DNA from: Metarhizobium sp964253915
Lineage (GTDB): Bacteria > Pseudomonadota > Alphaproteobacteria > Rhizobiales > Rhizobiaceae
NCBI RefSeq assembly: GCF_964253915.1
Contig: NZ_CAXUSG020000004.1
Coordinates: forward strand, 1-64,000
Length of the DNA: 64,000 nucleotides
Reading direction: 5' to 3'
The notes under the pieces were generated by a model. It worked only from the letters and a program-made list of their open reading frames with translations, was not told where the DNA came from and did not search any database. This document shows positions 51,935-60,995 of this stretch, in pieces (within the stretch, counting starts at the first letter, position 1; each line of letters opens with the position of its first letter). The translations under genes and the position numbers were made by a program.

Positions 51935-53838
51935 CAGGCGATATCCTCGCCGTACCAGAACGTATCGGGCATATAGACACCGAGATAGCAGGTGGGATCG
52001 AAACCGTAGAGGCCGGTTTCGGGCACGTTGCGCATGAGCGCCGAGCGCAGAACGGGCTGCAGTGTCTGGTTGACGATACCGATGGAAAAGACCTGGTCGG
52101 TGTAGATCGCCAGCATCTCGCCCCAGATGTCGGTGCGCTCTTCGGGCGTGCGGGCGTGGTACCAGCCCTTCAGAAGCTCGACCAGCCGGGCGGCTTCGGC
52201 CACTTCCGGGGCGTGTCCCTTCTGGCCGTTGGACAGATAATGCATGCCCCAAACCGGCCATTGCAGCTGGTCGTCGGTCGTCGGTGCCAGCTGGCTGGGG
52301 TTCATGTCGCGGGTCGGTACGCCGTTTTCCAGTCCCGGCCACATGGTCATCATGATCTGGCCGCCCATGGTGCGCGAACGGAAGACGTCGCGCTGCGAGG
52401 TGCGGATGAACAGCGAGATGCCGATCTTGCGCCAGTGGTCGGTGATCAGTTCCAGCACGTCGGTGTCGAGCGTGCTTTCACCGGCGGTTTCCACGACGAT
52501 CTGCGCCTCGCGTCCGTCCGGCAGCAGGCGGATGCCATCGTCGTCGCGGTTCTGCAGGCCGAGTTCGTCGAGCAGCCTGTTTGCCGCGTCCGGATCGTGG
52601 GCGCTCCAGGCCGCGGCATAGTCCGGCTTGAAGAGCGGGCTGTCGGGCAGGATGGTGTCGCTGCTCGGTTTTGCGAGGCCGTAGAAGACGACCTTGTTGA
52701 TTTCCTCGCGGTCGATGGCAAGCGACAGCGCCCGGCGGAAATTGGCATTCTGCAACAGGCCCCGCCAGGCATCGTCGCCATAGTTGAGATTCGGCAGCAG
52801 GGCGATCTTCGAGCCGCGCGTCGCCTTCCACAGTCCAACCTTCACCGGATAACGCTTCTCGGCATCCTTGAGGAAAGCGTAATCGACAAAATCGATACCG
52901 GTGGCCTGCAGATCGCTTTCGCCGGTACAGGCCTTGGCGGTGATGATCGACGACGAGCTGACGTTGAGCAGGAAACGGTCGATATAGGGCAGCTGTGTGC
53001 CGTTCTGGTCGACGCGATGAAAATAGGGATTGCGTTCGAAGACGAACTGTTCGGCCGGCGGTTTTGTCGTGTTGCGCCAGGGATCGAGCGTCGGCAATTC
53101 GGGATTTTCCGGCCGGTAGCTGCGCGACATCTTGATGTGCAGATCGACCCAGCTTTTTGACCGCTGCTCCTTCATCAGCCCGGCCAGCCGGTTGGCGTTC
53201 TGATATTTCTGGTGGAACTGCTGCATGTAATGCGCCGGCATGAAGATGGTCAGCGGCTGCGGCGCGGCCAGGCGCGGCAGGAAGTCCGGGTTGGGGCCAT
53301 CCCAGCTGTAGCGAACGGTCAAGTCATCGAGCTTCTCGAAGCGTGGCGGCTTGCCGTCGACCAGGAGATCGGTCGGCAGCCCGCCCTTGCGCAGGTTTTC
53401 GTCGAGGATGACGTCTTCCCAGCAATAGCGGAAATCCTCCGCGGTAAAGAGCCGGCCGTCCGACCAGCGATGCCCCTCGCGGATCTTGAAGGTGAAGACC
53501 TTCTCGTCGACATGTTCGTAGCTCTCGAGAATGTCGGCGGAGAGGTTCAGCTTGTCGTCATAACCGACGAGCCTGGAATAACCGCAGATGGTCATCAGGC
53601 GGATGTCCTTGGCGCTGCCGATCAGCATGCGCGCCGTGCCGCCGTATTTTCCGACCTCCCGGCCCATGTCGGCGAGATCCACAGTCCGCGGATTTTTCGG
53701 CAGTCGCCCAGCCGCCGTCGGCAGCTTGCCGGCGTTCATCAGCGGCACCAGGAAATCGGGCTCGAGGCGGCGTGCAGCGGCTGTCGCCGGAATGACCGTC
53801 GAAGCAAGCATTGCCAGAAGCGTTCTGCGCCGGATCAT
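51934..53838 (-). CDS. Extracellular solute-binding protein, family 5
   Basis: This 634-residue periplasmic binding protein of the oligopeptide class (SBP_bac_5) has a twin-arginine-like signal (MIRRRTLLAMLAST, cut after TAAA). 'ADILESYEHVDEKVFTFKIREGHRWSDGRLFTAEDFRYCWEDVI' near residue 102 is the class hallmark. Binding proteins of this family also carry oligosaccharides, so a glycan fragment released by the lyase at 55876 is possible. The permease genes follow and the double ATPase gene precedes it with a four-base overlap. Confidence 0.9.
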   Translation of the reverse strand: MIRRRTLLAMLASTVIPATAAARRLEPDFLVPLMNAGKLPTAAGRLPKNPRTVDLADMGREVGKYGGTARMLIGSAKDIRLMTICGYSRLVGYDDKLNLSADILESYEHVDEKVFTFKIREGHRWSDGRLFTAEDFRYCWEDVILDENLRKGGLPTDLLVDGKPPRFEKLDDLTVRYSWDGPNPDFLPRLAAPQPLTIFMPAHYMQQFHQKYQNANRLAGLMKEQRSKSWVDLHIKMSRSYRPENPELPTLDPWRNTTKPPAEQFVFERNPYFHRVDQNGTQLPYIDRFLLNVSSSSIITAKACTGESDLQATGIDFVDYAFLKDAEKRYPVKVGLWKATRGSKIALLPNLNYGDDAWRGLLQNANFRRALSLAIDREEINKVVFYGLAKPSSDTILPDSPLFKPDYAAAWSAHDPDAANRLLDELGLQNRDDDGIRLLPDGREAQIVVETAGESTLDTDVLELITDHWRKIGISLFIRTSQRDVFRSRTMGGQIMMTMWPGLENGVPTRDMNPSQLAPTTDDQLQWPVWGMHYLSNGQKGHAPEVAEAARLVELLKGWYHARTPEERTDIWGEMLAIYTDQVFSIGIVNQTLQPVLRSALMRNVPETGLYGFDPTCYLGVYMPDTFWYGEDIA

Positions 53839-55727
53839 GGCTGAAGCTCCCTGACATCGGCATTTCGGCGCGCCAGGACGATGTGCCCGCCGCCGAGATC
53901 CGCCGCTCCAAGTGCGTCGTCATCGTCATCTGCACGAAACTGTTTCGCCCAGCTTGCCGTTCCCGTTGCGCCGCAGGCCTGCACGGTGGCGAAATCCAGC
54001 GGCCGGTCGAGATCGGGAAAGGGCACCGCGGCCAGAAGGGCCTTGGTATAGGGATGGACCGGCGAGCGCATCAGCGTTTCGCGCGGGGCCAGTTCGACGA
54101 TCCGTCCACCGCACATCACCGCGATACGGTCGGCCATATAGTCGACCACGGCGAGATTGTGGGAAATGAAGAAGTAGGTCAGGCCCAGCTCCTTCTGCAG
54201 ATCCTTGAGAAGATTGAGGATCTGCGCCTGCACCGACACATCGAGCGCCGAGACCGGCTCGTCGCAGATCATCAGGTCCGGGCCGAGTGCCAGGGCGCGG
54301 GCGATGCCGATGCGCTGGCGCTGGCCGCCGGAAAAGCTGTGCGGGTAGCGGTTCAGCGCGCTCTGGTCGAGACCGATGGCCTGCACCAGCCGCAAGACCT
54401 TTTCCTTGCGCTCCTGCGTCGAGCCCCGGTCGTGGATTTCCAGCGGCTCGCTCAGGATGTTCTGGATGGTCATGCGCGGCGAAAGCGAAGACACCGGATC
54501 CTGGAAGACCATCTGGATCTTGGTGCGCAGCGTCTTCAGGTCGCCACCATCGGATGACAGCACATCGATGGCTTTGCCGTCGCGGTCGAAATAGGTGACG
54601 GAGCCGGAATCCGGCGTCACCGCCCGCATGACGATCTTGCTCAGCGTGCTCTTGCCGCAGCCGCTTTCACCGACGATGCCGAGACATTCGCCACGGCGCA
54701 CGTCAAAGCTGACATCGTCGACGGCGCGAACGCCGGCCGCCGTATTCTTGCCGAACCAGCTGGATTTGCGCGTGCCATAGGTTTTGACGACGTTGCGGAC
54801 GGACAGGAGGATTTCGGGGCCTTGCTTCTCCTGTCTTTTCTTGCCGATCAGCGTATCGGCATTGACGGGAATTTCGCGCAGCGCCTTCAGCCGTTCGCCG
54901 GGTTTCATGTCGAAATGCGGCACGGCCGCCATCAGGCCCTTGAGATAGGGATGTTCCGGCCGGCGGAAGATCGTTTCGACCGGGCCGGCCTCCATGATCT
55001 CGCCGCGATAGATGACCACCACCTCGTCGGCGACATTGGCCACCACGCCGAGGTCGTGGGTGATGAGCAGCATCGCCATGTTGAGTTTGGTCTGCAGCTC
55101 CCGCAAAAGCTGGAGGATCTGCGCCTGGATGGTGACGTCGAGCGCCGTGGTCGGCTCGTCGGCGATCAGCAGGGAGGGCCGGCAGATCAGGGCCATGGCG
55201 ATCATGGCGCGCTGGCGCATGCCGCCGGAAAGCTCGAACGGATACATCTCGCGGGTGCGGGCGGGATTGGCAAAACCCACCAGGCCCAGCATTTCCTCGA
55301 CGCGGTCGCGCGTTTCCGCCTTGCTGACCGGTTCATGGATGCGCAGGGCCTCGCCGACTTGGTTGCCGATGGTGTGCAGCGGCGAAAGCGAGGTCATCGG
55401 CTCCTGAAAGATCTTGCCGAGCCGGCGGCCGCGCAGGTCTCTGATCGCCTTGCCGTCGCGCGGCAGCGCCAGGATGTCGATCGGGCTGCCCGGATTTTCA
55501 GGATCGCAGAAAAGAATGCGGCCGGTGGCGGAAGCGGTGTTCGGCAAAATGCCCATCACCGCCTGGCTGATCACCGATTTGCCGGAGCCGGACTCGCCAA
55601 CGAGCGCCGTCACTTTGCCAGGCAGAACGCGCAAGCTGGCGTTACGAACCGCTTCCAACTGGCCACCCATCATTTTGAAGGCGATGCCCAGTTGCTCGAT
55701 GCGCAACAGATCTGCCCCTGAATTCAT
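53835..55727 (-). CDS. Double ATPase of peptide-type ABC importer
   Basis: This is a 630-residue fusion of two oligopeptide-type ATPases (YejF/GsiA type), both intact. The first half has GESGSGKSV, signature 'LSGGMRQRAM' and Walker B 'LLIADEPTTALD'. The second half has GESGCGKST, 'FSGGQRQRIG' and 'LMICDEPVSALD', and ends with the oligopeptide C-terminal extension. I chose ATG 55727 (MNSGADLLRIEQLGIAF), since earlier residues do not fit the family. It is the first gene of the operon and its stop overlaps the binding-protein start. Confidence 0.92.
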   Translation of the reverse strand: MNSGADLLRIEQLGIAFKMMGGQLEAVRNASLRVLPGKVTALVGESGSGKSVISQAVMGILPNTASATGRILFCDPENPGSPIDILALPRDGKAIRDLRGRRLGKIFQEPMTSLSPLHTIGNQVGEALRIHEPVSKAETRDRVEEMLGLVGFANPARTREMYPFELSGGMRQRAMIAMALICRPSLLIADEPTTALDVTIQAQILQLLRELQTKLNMAMLLITHDLGVVANVADEVVVIYRGEIMEAGPVETIFRRPEHPYLKGLMAAVPHFDMKPGERLKALREIPVNADTLIGKKRQEKQGPEILLSVRNVVKTYGTRKSSWFGKNTAAGVRAVDDVSFDVRRGECLGIVGESGCGKSTLSKIVMRAVTPDSGSVTYFDRDGKAIDVLSSDGGDLKTLRTKIQMVFQDPVSSLSPRMTIQNILSEPLEIHDRGSTQERKEKVLRLVQAIGLDQSALNRYPHSFSGGQRQRIGIARALALGPDLMICDEPVSALDVSVQAQILNLLKDLQKELGLTYFFISHNLAVVDYMADRIAVMCGGRIVELAPRETLMRSPVHPYTKALLAAVPFPDLDRPLDFATVQACGATGTASWAKQFRADDDDDALGAADLGGGHIVLARRNADVRELQP

Positions 55728-55875
55728 GCCAGCAGCTTTCCCTTGTTGCTTGCGAAATGGCTGTATGATTTCAAGACTAGCGGAGGGCCAAGTCACTGTC
55801 CATGGCCTTCAAACTGTAAAAGGTATAGGGAAAAATGAACGGGGACAGTCAAGTTTTCCGGTGTATTGCCGATCG

Positions 55876-56844
55876 TCAATTGATCGCGGCACAGGCAGCC
55901 TTGTCCGCTAGAACATCTTCGCATTTGGACGATCGGCGGAAGTCGTCGTAATAGAGCGTCCAGTTGGTGGTGTCGGCGGCCCGGTAAGGACCGAACTTGA
56001 AATACTGGTTGTCACCGAGGCCGCGATCGTTGTGGCCGATATGGCCCTTGATCGAAACGATCCACTTGTCGTTTGCAAAGATTTCGATGCGACCGGTGCC
56101 TTCCGGTCCCGGCTGGGTCATGATGGCGAAATCGATCCAGCCGGAATCCGGCTTCGGCAGAAAATTGCCGCGATCGATCACCTGAAGCCTGTCGCTGCAG
56201 GAGTTGAAGAGGCCGGCGTCCGCGGCGGTATAGGTTTCGTCCCCGACGATGAAGGCGCGGATCTGGTTCGTCTCCGGGCGCAGCCAGACCGGCACCTGTC
56301 CCGACGGACAATTGGCGGCCTGCCCCTTCGGACCGGTGGAGGTGCCATCGAAATAGTTGGTCTCGACGGTGGCGAAAAGCTTGCCGCCGTTCATGCGCAG
56401 GGCGAGGAACGGACTGAAATCGCCTTCGGCATCGGGACCGATTTCGCGCTTCCATTGGGCGATCAGGTAGCGGTGGTCGTCCGAGGGGATGGGATCGGCA
56501 AATTTGACCGCGAAACCGTACCAGACGGCGGCTTCGTAAGGCACGCGCAACGCGGTTTTTTCCCAGATTTCCGCCCGTTCGCTGCAGCCTTCGCTGTCGG
56601 CGGCGCAATGCGGCTTGACGCTCAGCTGCAGCGCGCCTGCGCCAGTGCGCTTGACTGCACTCTGGAAGACCACCGTTCCGGCGCTCTGTTCGCTGTTTTC
56701 GCGGTAATAAAGACCGCCTTCGGGCGAAAAAGTGCCGCCGTCAAACCCGTCCACTAGATTCTGCTGGAGCGGATCCGCCAGGGCCGACCCGCTGGTCACA
56801 AGTGCAAAAGCAAGAAGCAGAGCTCGGCCCGGGTGTGCGATCAT
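55876..56844 (-). CDS. Secreted polysaccharide-lyase-like protein
   Basis: This 322-residue exported protein has a Sec signal (residues 1-23, 'ALLLAFALVTSGSALA'). The mature part has the jelly-roll pattern of the heparin-lyase-like family: 'GTVVFQSAVKRTGAGALQLSVKPH', 'AVWYGFAVKFADPIPSDDHRYLIAQWK', 'DYAIMTQPGP'-like 'DFAIMTQPGPEG' and 'WTLYYDDFRRS'. Four cysteines (for example 'HCAADSEGC' and 'CEDVLADKAAC') could form disulfides in the periplasm. It overlaps the cyclase gene by four bases. It probably trims a surface polysaccharide. Confidence 0.8.
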   Translation of the reverse strand: MIAHPGRALLLAFALVTSGSALADPLQQNLVDGFDGGTFSPEGGLYYRENSEQSAGTVVFQSAVKRTGAGALQLSVKPHCAADSEGCSERAEIWEKTALRVPYEAAVWYGFAVKFADPIPSDDHRYLIAQWKREIGPDAEGDFSPFLALRMNGGKLFATVETNYFDGTSTGPKGQAANCPSGQVPVWLRPETNQIRAFIVGDETYTAADAGLFNSCSDRLQVIDRGNFLPKPDSGWIDFAIMTQPGPEGTGRIEIFANDKWIVSIKGHIGHNDRGLGDNQYFKFGPYRAADTTNWTLYYDDFRRSSKCEDVLADKAACAAIN

Positions 56845-58187
56845 TGAAGCAGTGTCTCCAGCATGTCGTTCGATTTCTGTTTGCGGCTGTCGCGATACAG
56901 CAGCATGACGCGCTCTGCTTCCGACTGCAAGTCGCGGCTGTCCTTTTCTATCGCCTCGGCCGGATCCACCTTCAGGTTGCCTTCACCAGGCAATAGCACG
57001 GTTACCTTCTGCCGCAGGCCGCGCAGCCGTTCCTGGCCAAGCGTCACCCAGTCGCCGCCGCAATAGGTGGCAAAGGCCTGGCTGGCGATGACCGGCTGGC
57101 TGAATTTTTTGGTCAGGCCCTGCAGGCGTTCGACTTCGTTGACGGCGCCGCCGAAAGCGGAGAAGGTCAGGCGGTCCCTGAGGCCGACATTGCCGAACAT
57201 GACGTTGCCGATATGCAGGCCGACGCCGTAGCGGATTTCGCCGACACCGGCTCTCTTGCGCTCTATGTTCAATTCCTGCATGCGCAGCGAGGCCTGGCGT
57301 ACGGCGGCCATGGCCGCACGCGTCGCCTTCTGCGACGGCTCGCGGTGACGCCCGCAGGGGTAGACCGCCAAAAAGCCGTCGCCGATGAAGCTGAGGATCT
57401 CGCCGCCATTGCGATTGAAGGGCGTGGCGATGGCATCGAAGAACTGGTTGAGCGTGTCGATATAGACCTGCCGGCCTTCCTTCTCCGCGAGCAGGGTCGA
57501 CTGGCGCATGTCGGCCATCACCAGGGCGGCGCGGATGGTTTCGCCATCGCCGCGGCGGATCTGGCCGGAGAGCACGCGTTTGCCGGCATTGCCGCCGAGA
57601 TAGGTGGTCAGCATGTTGTCGGCGAGCTTGCCAAGCACCGCCATCTTGGCGGCCACGGCGAGGCTGTTCTGGATCTTCAGCAGAGCCTCGATGACATCGT
57701 CGTTGAAGCCGCCTGGAATGTCGGTCGTCCAGGAGCCCAGCATGCCCTGGCCGGTGCCGTCGCCGAAGGATTGCACGAAGGCAAGATAATCGGTGGCGCC
57801 GAGCTGCTTGAGGTCGTCGAAAACAGGAAATTCCGAAGGGGTCGCCACATCGATGCGGCGGCGGAGATATTCGAGATTGTTGCTCAGCAGATAAAAATAA
57901 GGGCTGCGCAGGATGCGCTCGGAATCCGGACCTTCGAGAACCTTGCGAAAACCCTCGACCGTCACGCCCTTGCCGCGCTGCCATGTGAAGCCCAGGGCAT
58001 CGTAGAGCGGATGTAGCATCGAAAAACTCAGGTGGACACGCACCAGCGGCAGGCCGGCGGCGGCGAGGCGTTCACAGAAACCCTTGATCAGCGGTTCGAG
58101 ATTTTCACCATCCAGAGCGGCCTTCTTCAGCCATGCGCTGACGCGGTCGATGAGAGTGGTGGATACGTTTGCGCGATACATGTTCAT
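56841..58187 (-). CDS. Class III nucleotide cyclase
   Basis: This 448-residue protein has a helical N-terminal part of about 210 residues of unknown fold and a C-terminal adenylate/guanylate cyclase domain. The metal-binding residues are D226 in 'VMADMRQST' and D270 in 'FIGDGFLAVY', 44 apart as expected, so it should be active. I chose ATG 58187 because aaggac lies six bases upstream; the frame is open further upstream without family sequence. It makes cAMP or cGMP, which could serve the cyclic-nucleotide-binding protein at 42493. It overlaps the lyase gene and is divergent from the UDP-sugar dehydrogenase. Confidence 0.88.
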   Translation of the reverse strand: MNMYRANVSTTLIDRVSAWLKKAALDGENLEPLIKGFCERLAAAGLPLVRVHLSFSMLHPLYDALGFTWQRGKGVTVEGFRKVLEGPDSERILRSPYFYLLSNNLEYLRRRIDVATPSEFPVFDDLKQLGATDYLAFVQSFGDGTGQGMLGSWTTDIPGGFNDDVIEALLKIQNSLAVAAKMAVLGKLADNMLTTYLGGNAGKRVLSGQIRRGDGETIRAALVMADMRQSTLLAEKEGRQVYIDTLNQFFDAIATPFNRNGGEILSFIGDGFLAVYPCGRHREPSQKATRAAMAAVRQASLRMQELNIERKRAGVGEIRYGVGLHIGNVMFGNVGLRDRLTFSAFGGAVNEVERLQGLTKKFSQPVIASQAFATYCGGDWVTLGQERLRGLRQKVTVLLPGEGNLKVDPAEAIEKDSRDLQSEAERVMLLYRDSRKQKSNDMLETLLQ

Positions 58188-58434
58188 CGCATGTCCTTGT
58201 CGTGCCGGCTGAAAGCCATCCTGGCTGAGGCGCCGGCGGTAGGAGAAGATCTGTGCGGACTCGATGATCGACCCGGGCTCCCAATATATGCACGGCGACG
58301 CACAAAACCAGATTGCCAAAGCGACAAATTTGACGACAGCGGATTTCCGATCCTGCCGTCCGCATGGTTTCGAGATCCTTGACAGCCGGCTTTTTTGCCC
58401 CCAACTGGACGGCCATTCCTTTCGAAGGGCAGAT
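58188..58434. promoter_or_regulatory. Divergent promoter region, cyclase and UDP-sugar dehydrogenase
   Basis: This 247-base gap between divergent genes contains no gene I can support. It is locally richer in AT around 58280-58350. It must provide promoters for the cyclase/lyase operon and the dehydrogenase. I found no clear palindrome. Confidence 0.4.
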
Positions 58435-59790
58435 ATGTTGGATACCGTGACACGAGCGAACGCTCTCCGAGACGACCTCCTTTCCCGTATAACGCAACGG
58501 TCCGCCACGGTCGGTATCATCGGCCTCGGTTATGTCGGGCTGCCGCTGGCGATGACGATTGCGCGCTCCGGCTTTACCGCCACCGGGTTCGATATCGACC
58601 CGTCGAAGATCGTCGCGCTGGATGCCGGTCGCTCCTATATCGAGGCCGTACACGATAATGTGTTGTCGGCGGAAAGTGCGGCCGGCCGGTTCCGGTCGAC
58701 CACCGACTTTGCCCTGCTTGCCGATTGTGACGTCATCATCATCTGCGTGCCGACGCCGCTGACGCGGCATCGCGATCCGGACCTCTCCTTCATCGTCAAG
58801 ACCTCCCGGCAGATTGCCAAGACGCTTCGGGCCGGACAGCTGGTCGTGCTGGAATCGACGACCTATCCCGGCACCACCGACGATGTCGTGCGGCCGATCC
58901 TGCAGGAAACCGGGCTTGTGTCCGGCACGGACTTCTTCCTCGGCTTTTCGCCGGAGCGCGAAGATCCGGGCAATCGCGATTTCTCCACCTCTAGCATTCC
59001 CAAGGTGGTTGCCGGCGACGGCGAGGCCGCGTCTGCCGTGATGCGCGCTTTTTACGCGGCGGCGGTGACGACGGTCGTTCCGGTCTCCTCCAATGCGACG
59101 GCGGAAGCGGTAAAACTCACCGAAAACATCTTCCGTGCCGTCAATATCGCCCTCGTCAACGAGTTGAAGGTCGTCTACGAGGCGATGGGCATCGATATCT
59201 GGGAAGTGATCGAAGCGGCCAAGACCAAGCCTTTCGGCTACATGCCGTTTTATCCCGGTCCCGGCCTCGGCGGCCACTGCATCCCGATCGATCCCTTCTA
59301 TCTCACCTGGAAGTCGCGCGAATACGAACTGCCGACCCGGTTCATCGAGCTTGCCGGCGAAATCAACTCGGCCATGCCGCGCCATGTCGTCGGCCGGCTT
59401 GCGGAAGCGCTGGACAGGCGGGCCGGCAAGGCGCTCAGCCGCTCGAAGATCCTGGTGATCGGGCTTGCCTACAAGAAAAACGTGCCGGATACCCGCGAAA
59501 GCCCGTCGCTGAAACTGATCGAGCTGATCGAGGAGCGTGGCGGCGAGACGGGTTACCACGACCCGCATGTCGACGAAATTCCGCCAACGCGGGAATACGC
59601 CTTCCTGCGGGGGCGTAAATCGGTCGCGCTCAGCGAAGAAGCGGTCAAGGGCTTCGATGCGGTTTTGATCGCCACCGATCATGACGGTGTCGATTATGCA
59701 GCGCTTGCCCGCTGGTCGCCGCTGATCGTCGATACCCGCAACGTTTTTCACAAACGCGGCCTGGGTGGCCCGAACATCGTCAAGGCGTAA
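58435..59790 (+). CDS. UDP-sugar dehydrogenase (WbpA/TviB-like)
   Basis: This is a 451-residue nucleotide-sugar dehydrogenase. The NAD motif GLGYVGLP is at residues 27-34, with 'VESTTYPGTTDDVV', 'PFGYMPFYPGPGLGGHCIPIDPFYL' (catalytic Cys in GGHC near residue 282) and 'GLAYKKNVPDTRESPSLKLIE'. It resembles the UDP-N-acetylglucosamine/galactosamine 6-dehydrogenase branch, which oxidises C6 to a uronic acid for surface polysaccharide. The ATG at 58435 is preceded by aaggg; the frame is open 57 codons further upstream without family sequence. Its end overlaps the convergent DUF3095 gene by 11 bases. Confidence 0.9.
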   Translation: MLDTVTRANALRDDLLSRITQRSATVGIIGLGYVGLPLAMTIARSGFTATGFDIDPSKIVALDAGRSYIEAVHDNVLSAESAAGRFRSTTDFALLADCDVIIICVPTPLTRHRDPDLSFIVKTSRQIAKTLRAGQLVVLESTTYPGTTDDVVRPILQETGLVSGTDFFLGFSPEREDPGNRDFSTSSIPKVVAGDGEAASAVMRAFYAAAVTTVVPVSSNATAEAVKLTENIFRAVNIALVNELKVVYEAMGIDIWEVIEAAKTKPFGYMPFYPGPGLGGHCIPIDPFYLTWKSREYELPTRFIELAGEINSAMPRHVVGRLAEALDRRAGKALSRSKILVIGLAYKKNVPDTRESPSLKLIELIEERGGETGYHDPHVDEIPPTREYAFLRGRKSVALSEEAVKGFDAVLIATDHDGVDYAALARWSPLIVDTRNVFHKRGLGGPNIVKA

Positions 59791-60952
59791 GCGCTGCCTT
59801 CGGCTGTGACTTGCTCTTGAGGGCGCTGGCGGCTGCGGCATAACCGCCTGCAGCGCCGTCGATGAAGTGCATGTGGTCGCGCTGCAGCGGGGTCGGCACC
59901 AGGCAAGTCATCAAGGCCGATTCCTGCTGGTGTAGTCCATAACGGCAGATGCCGGCCTGCGATGCCGCCTCCAGCCGGTCGGTGATGCGCCGAAGCCGGT
60001 CGGCATCGACATCGATCGTCATCTTCAGCCCGTCGTCGAACTTGCGGAAATCGCTGTTGTCGGCGAGGTCGCGCTTGTAGCGGGCGGCGTTGAAGCGGCC
60101 GAGGCTGAGGCCGGTGCGGTAAAGGACGACCATCAAAAGGTGCTCCACCAGAATGCGCAGGCGCCGCTTCAATGTCATGCTACCCGGCACAGCCGCCTTG
60201 ATTTCCGCCCGGACGCCGGCGCGCGACAGGCCGATCTGCGGTCCATCCTCCGGAACGGGGTGACCGTCACGCTCCTCGCCGGCGGCCAGCGCAATGATGT
60301 CGGTGACCAGGGCACGAAAGGCCGGGCCATCTTCGGTTGCGCCGGGGATGGCGATGATCGAGACGATGTGGCCGTGGCGGGAGCGGATCGGGTTCCAGCG
60401 GCAGGAGAGGCCGCTGAGGTCGGGGCGGGTGCCGGCCGGTGCCGGTGCGATGGCGAAAAGCCCTTCCTTCATGCGGGTTTCCGCCCAGCTGGCGCCGCCG
60501 CCGGCAAACATAGCGTAGGTCACGTGTTCGCTGGCCTGGAAGCGGGCGACCCGAACATCCTGGCCGGCCTCGCGGATATCGGCGACGGCGATGATGGCGG
60601 CGCGCATCGTCAGGTCGAGTTCGTCGCCGACCCAGCGCTGCGTGGCGGCCAGCGCTTCGGTGGCGGTCGCAACCCCCGAGGGCGGCACGGCAACCATGGC
60701 GCCATCGCCGCCGAAGACGAAGGGCAGATCGTGGCGGTCGAGTGCATTGAGGATGGCCGAAATCACGGCGGCGCCGGCCATGTTGACGTCCTTGTACCGA
60801 CCGGCGGCGATGGCGCCGGTGGAATCGACGATATCGGCTACCGCCAACGCCCAGCCGGAGGGCAGCGGCACATAGTTGCCGATGTCCGCAACACCTTCGA
60901 ATTGCGTGAGGATCGGTGCGTCGAATGCGTCTGTCGCGGATGCCTGGATCAT
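59780..60952 (-). CDS. DUF3095 protein with nucleotide-cyclase-like motifs
   Basis: This 390-residue cytoplasmic protein is of the uncharacterised DUF3095 family. Near the N terminus 'LAVADIVDST' carries D40, and 'FGGDGAMVAV' carries D83, 43 residues later. This reproduces the sequence and spacing of the metal-binding motifs of class III cyclases (ADMRQST and GDGFLAVY in the neighbour at 56841). The C-terminal half has 'LRILVEHLLMVVLYRTGLSLGRF' helices and no recognised domain. I chose ATG 60952; the frame upstream overlaps the FkbM gene. Function is unknown; cyclase activity is an inference. Confidence 0.8.
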   Translation of the reverse strand: MIQASATDAFDAPILTQFEGVADIGNYVPLPSGWALAVADIVDSTGAIAAGRYKDVNMAGAAVISAILNALDRHDLPFVFGGDGAMVAVPPSGVATATEALAATQRWVGDELDLTMRAAIIAVADIREAGQDVRVARFQASEHVTYAMFAGGGASWAETRMKEGLFAIAPAPAGTRPDLSGLSCRWNPIRSRHGHIVSIIAIPGATEDGPAFRALVTDIIALAAGEERDGHPVPEDGPQIGLSRAGVRAEIKAAVPGSMTLKRRLRILVEHLLMVVLYRTGLSLGRFNAARYKRDLADNSDFRKFDDGLKMTIDVDADRLRRITDRLEAASQAGICRYGLHQQESALMTCLVPTPLQRDHMHFIDGAAGGYAAAASALKSKSQPKAALTP

Positions 60953-60995
60953 GCCGTCAGGCTTATCATAGTCCGCTTGCCGGTGCGATGGCCAA

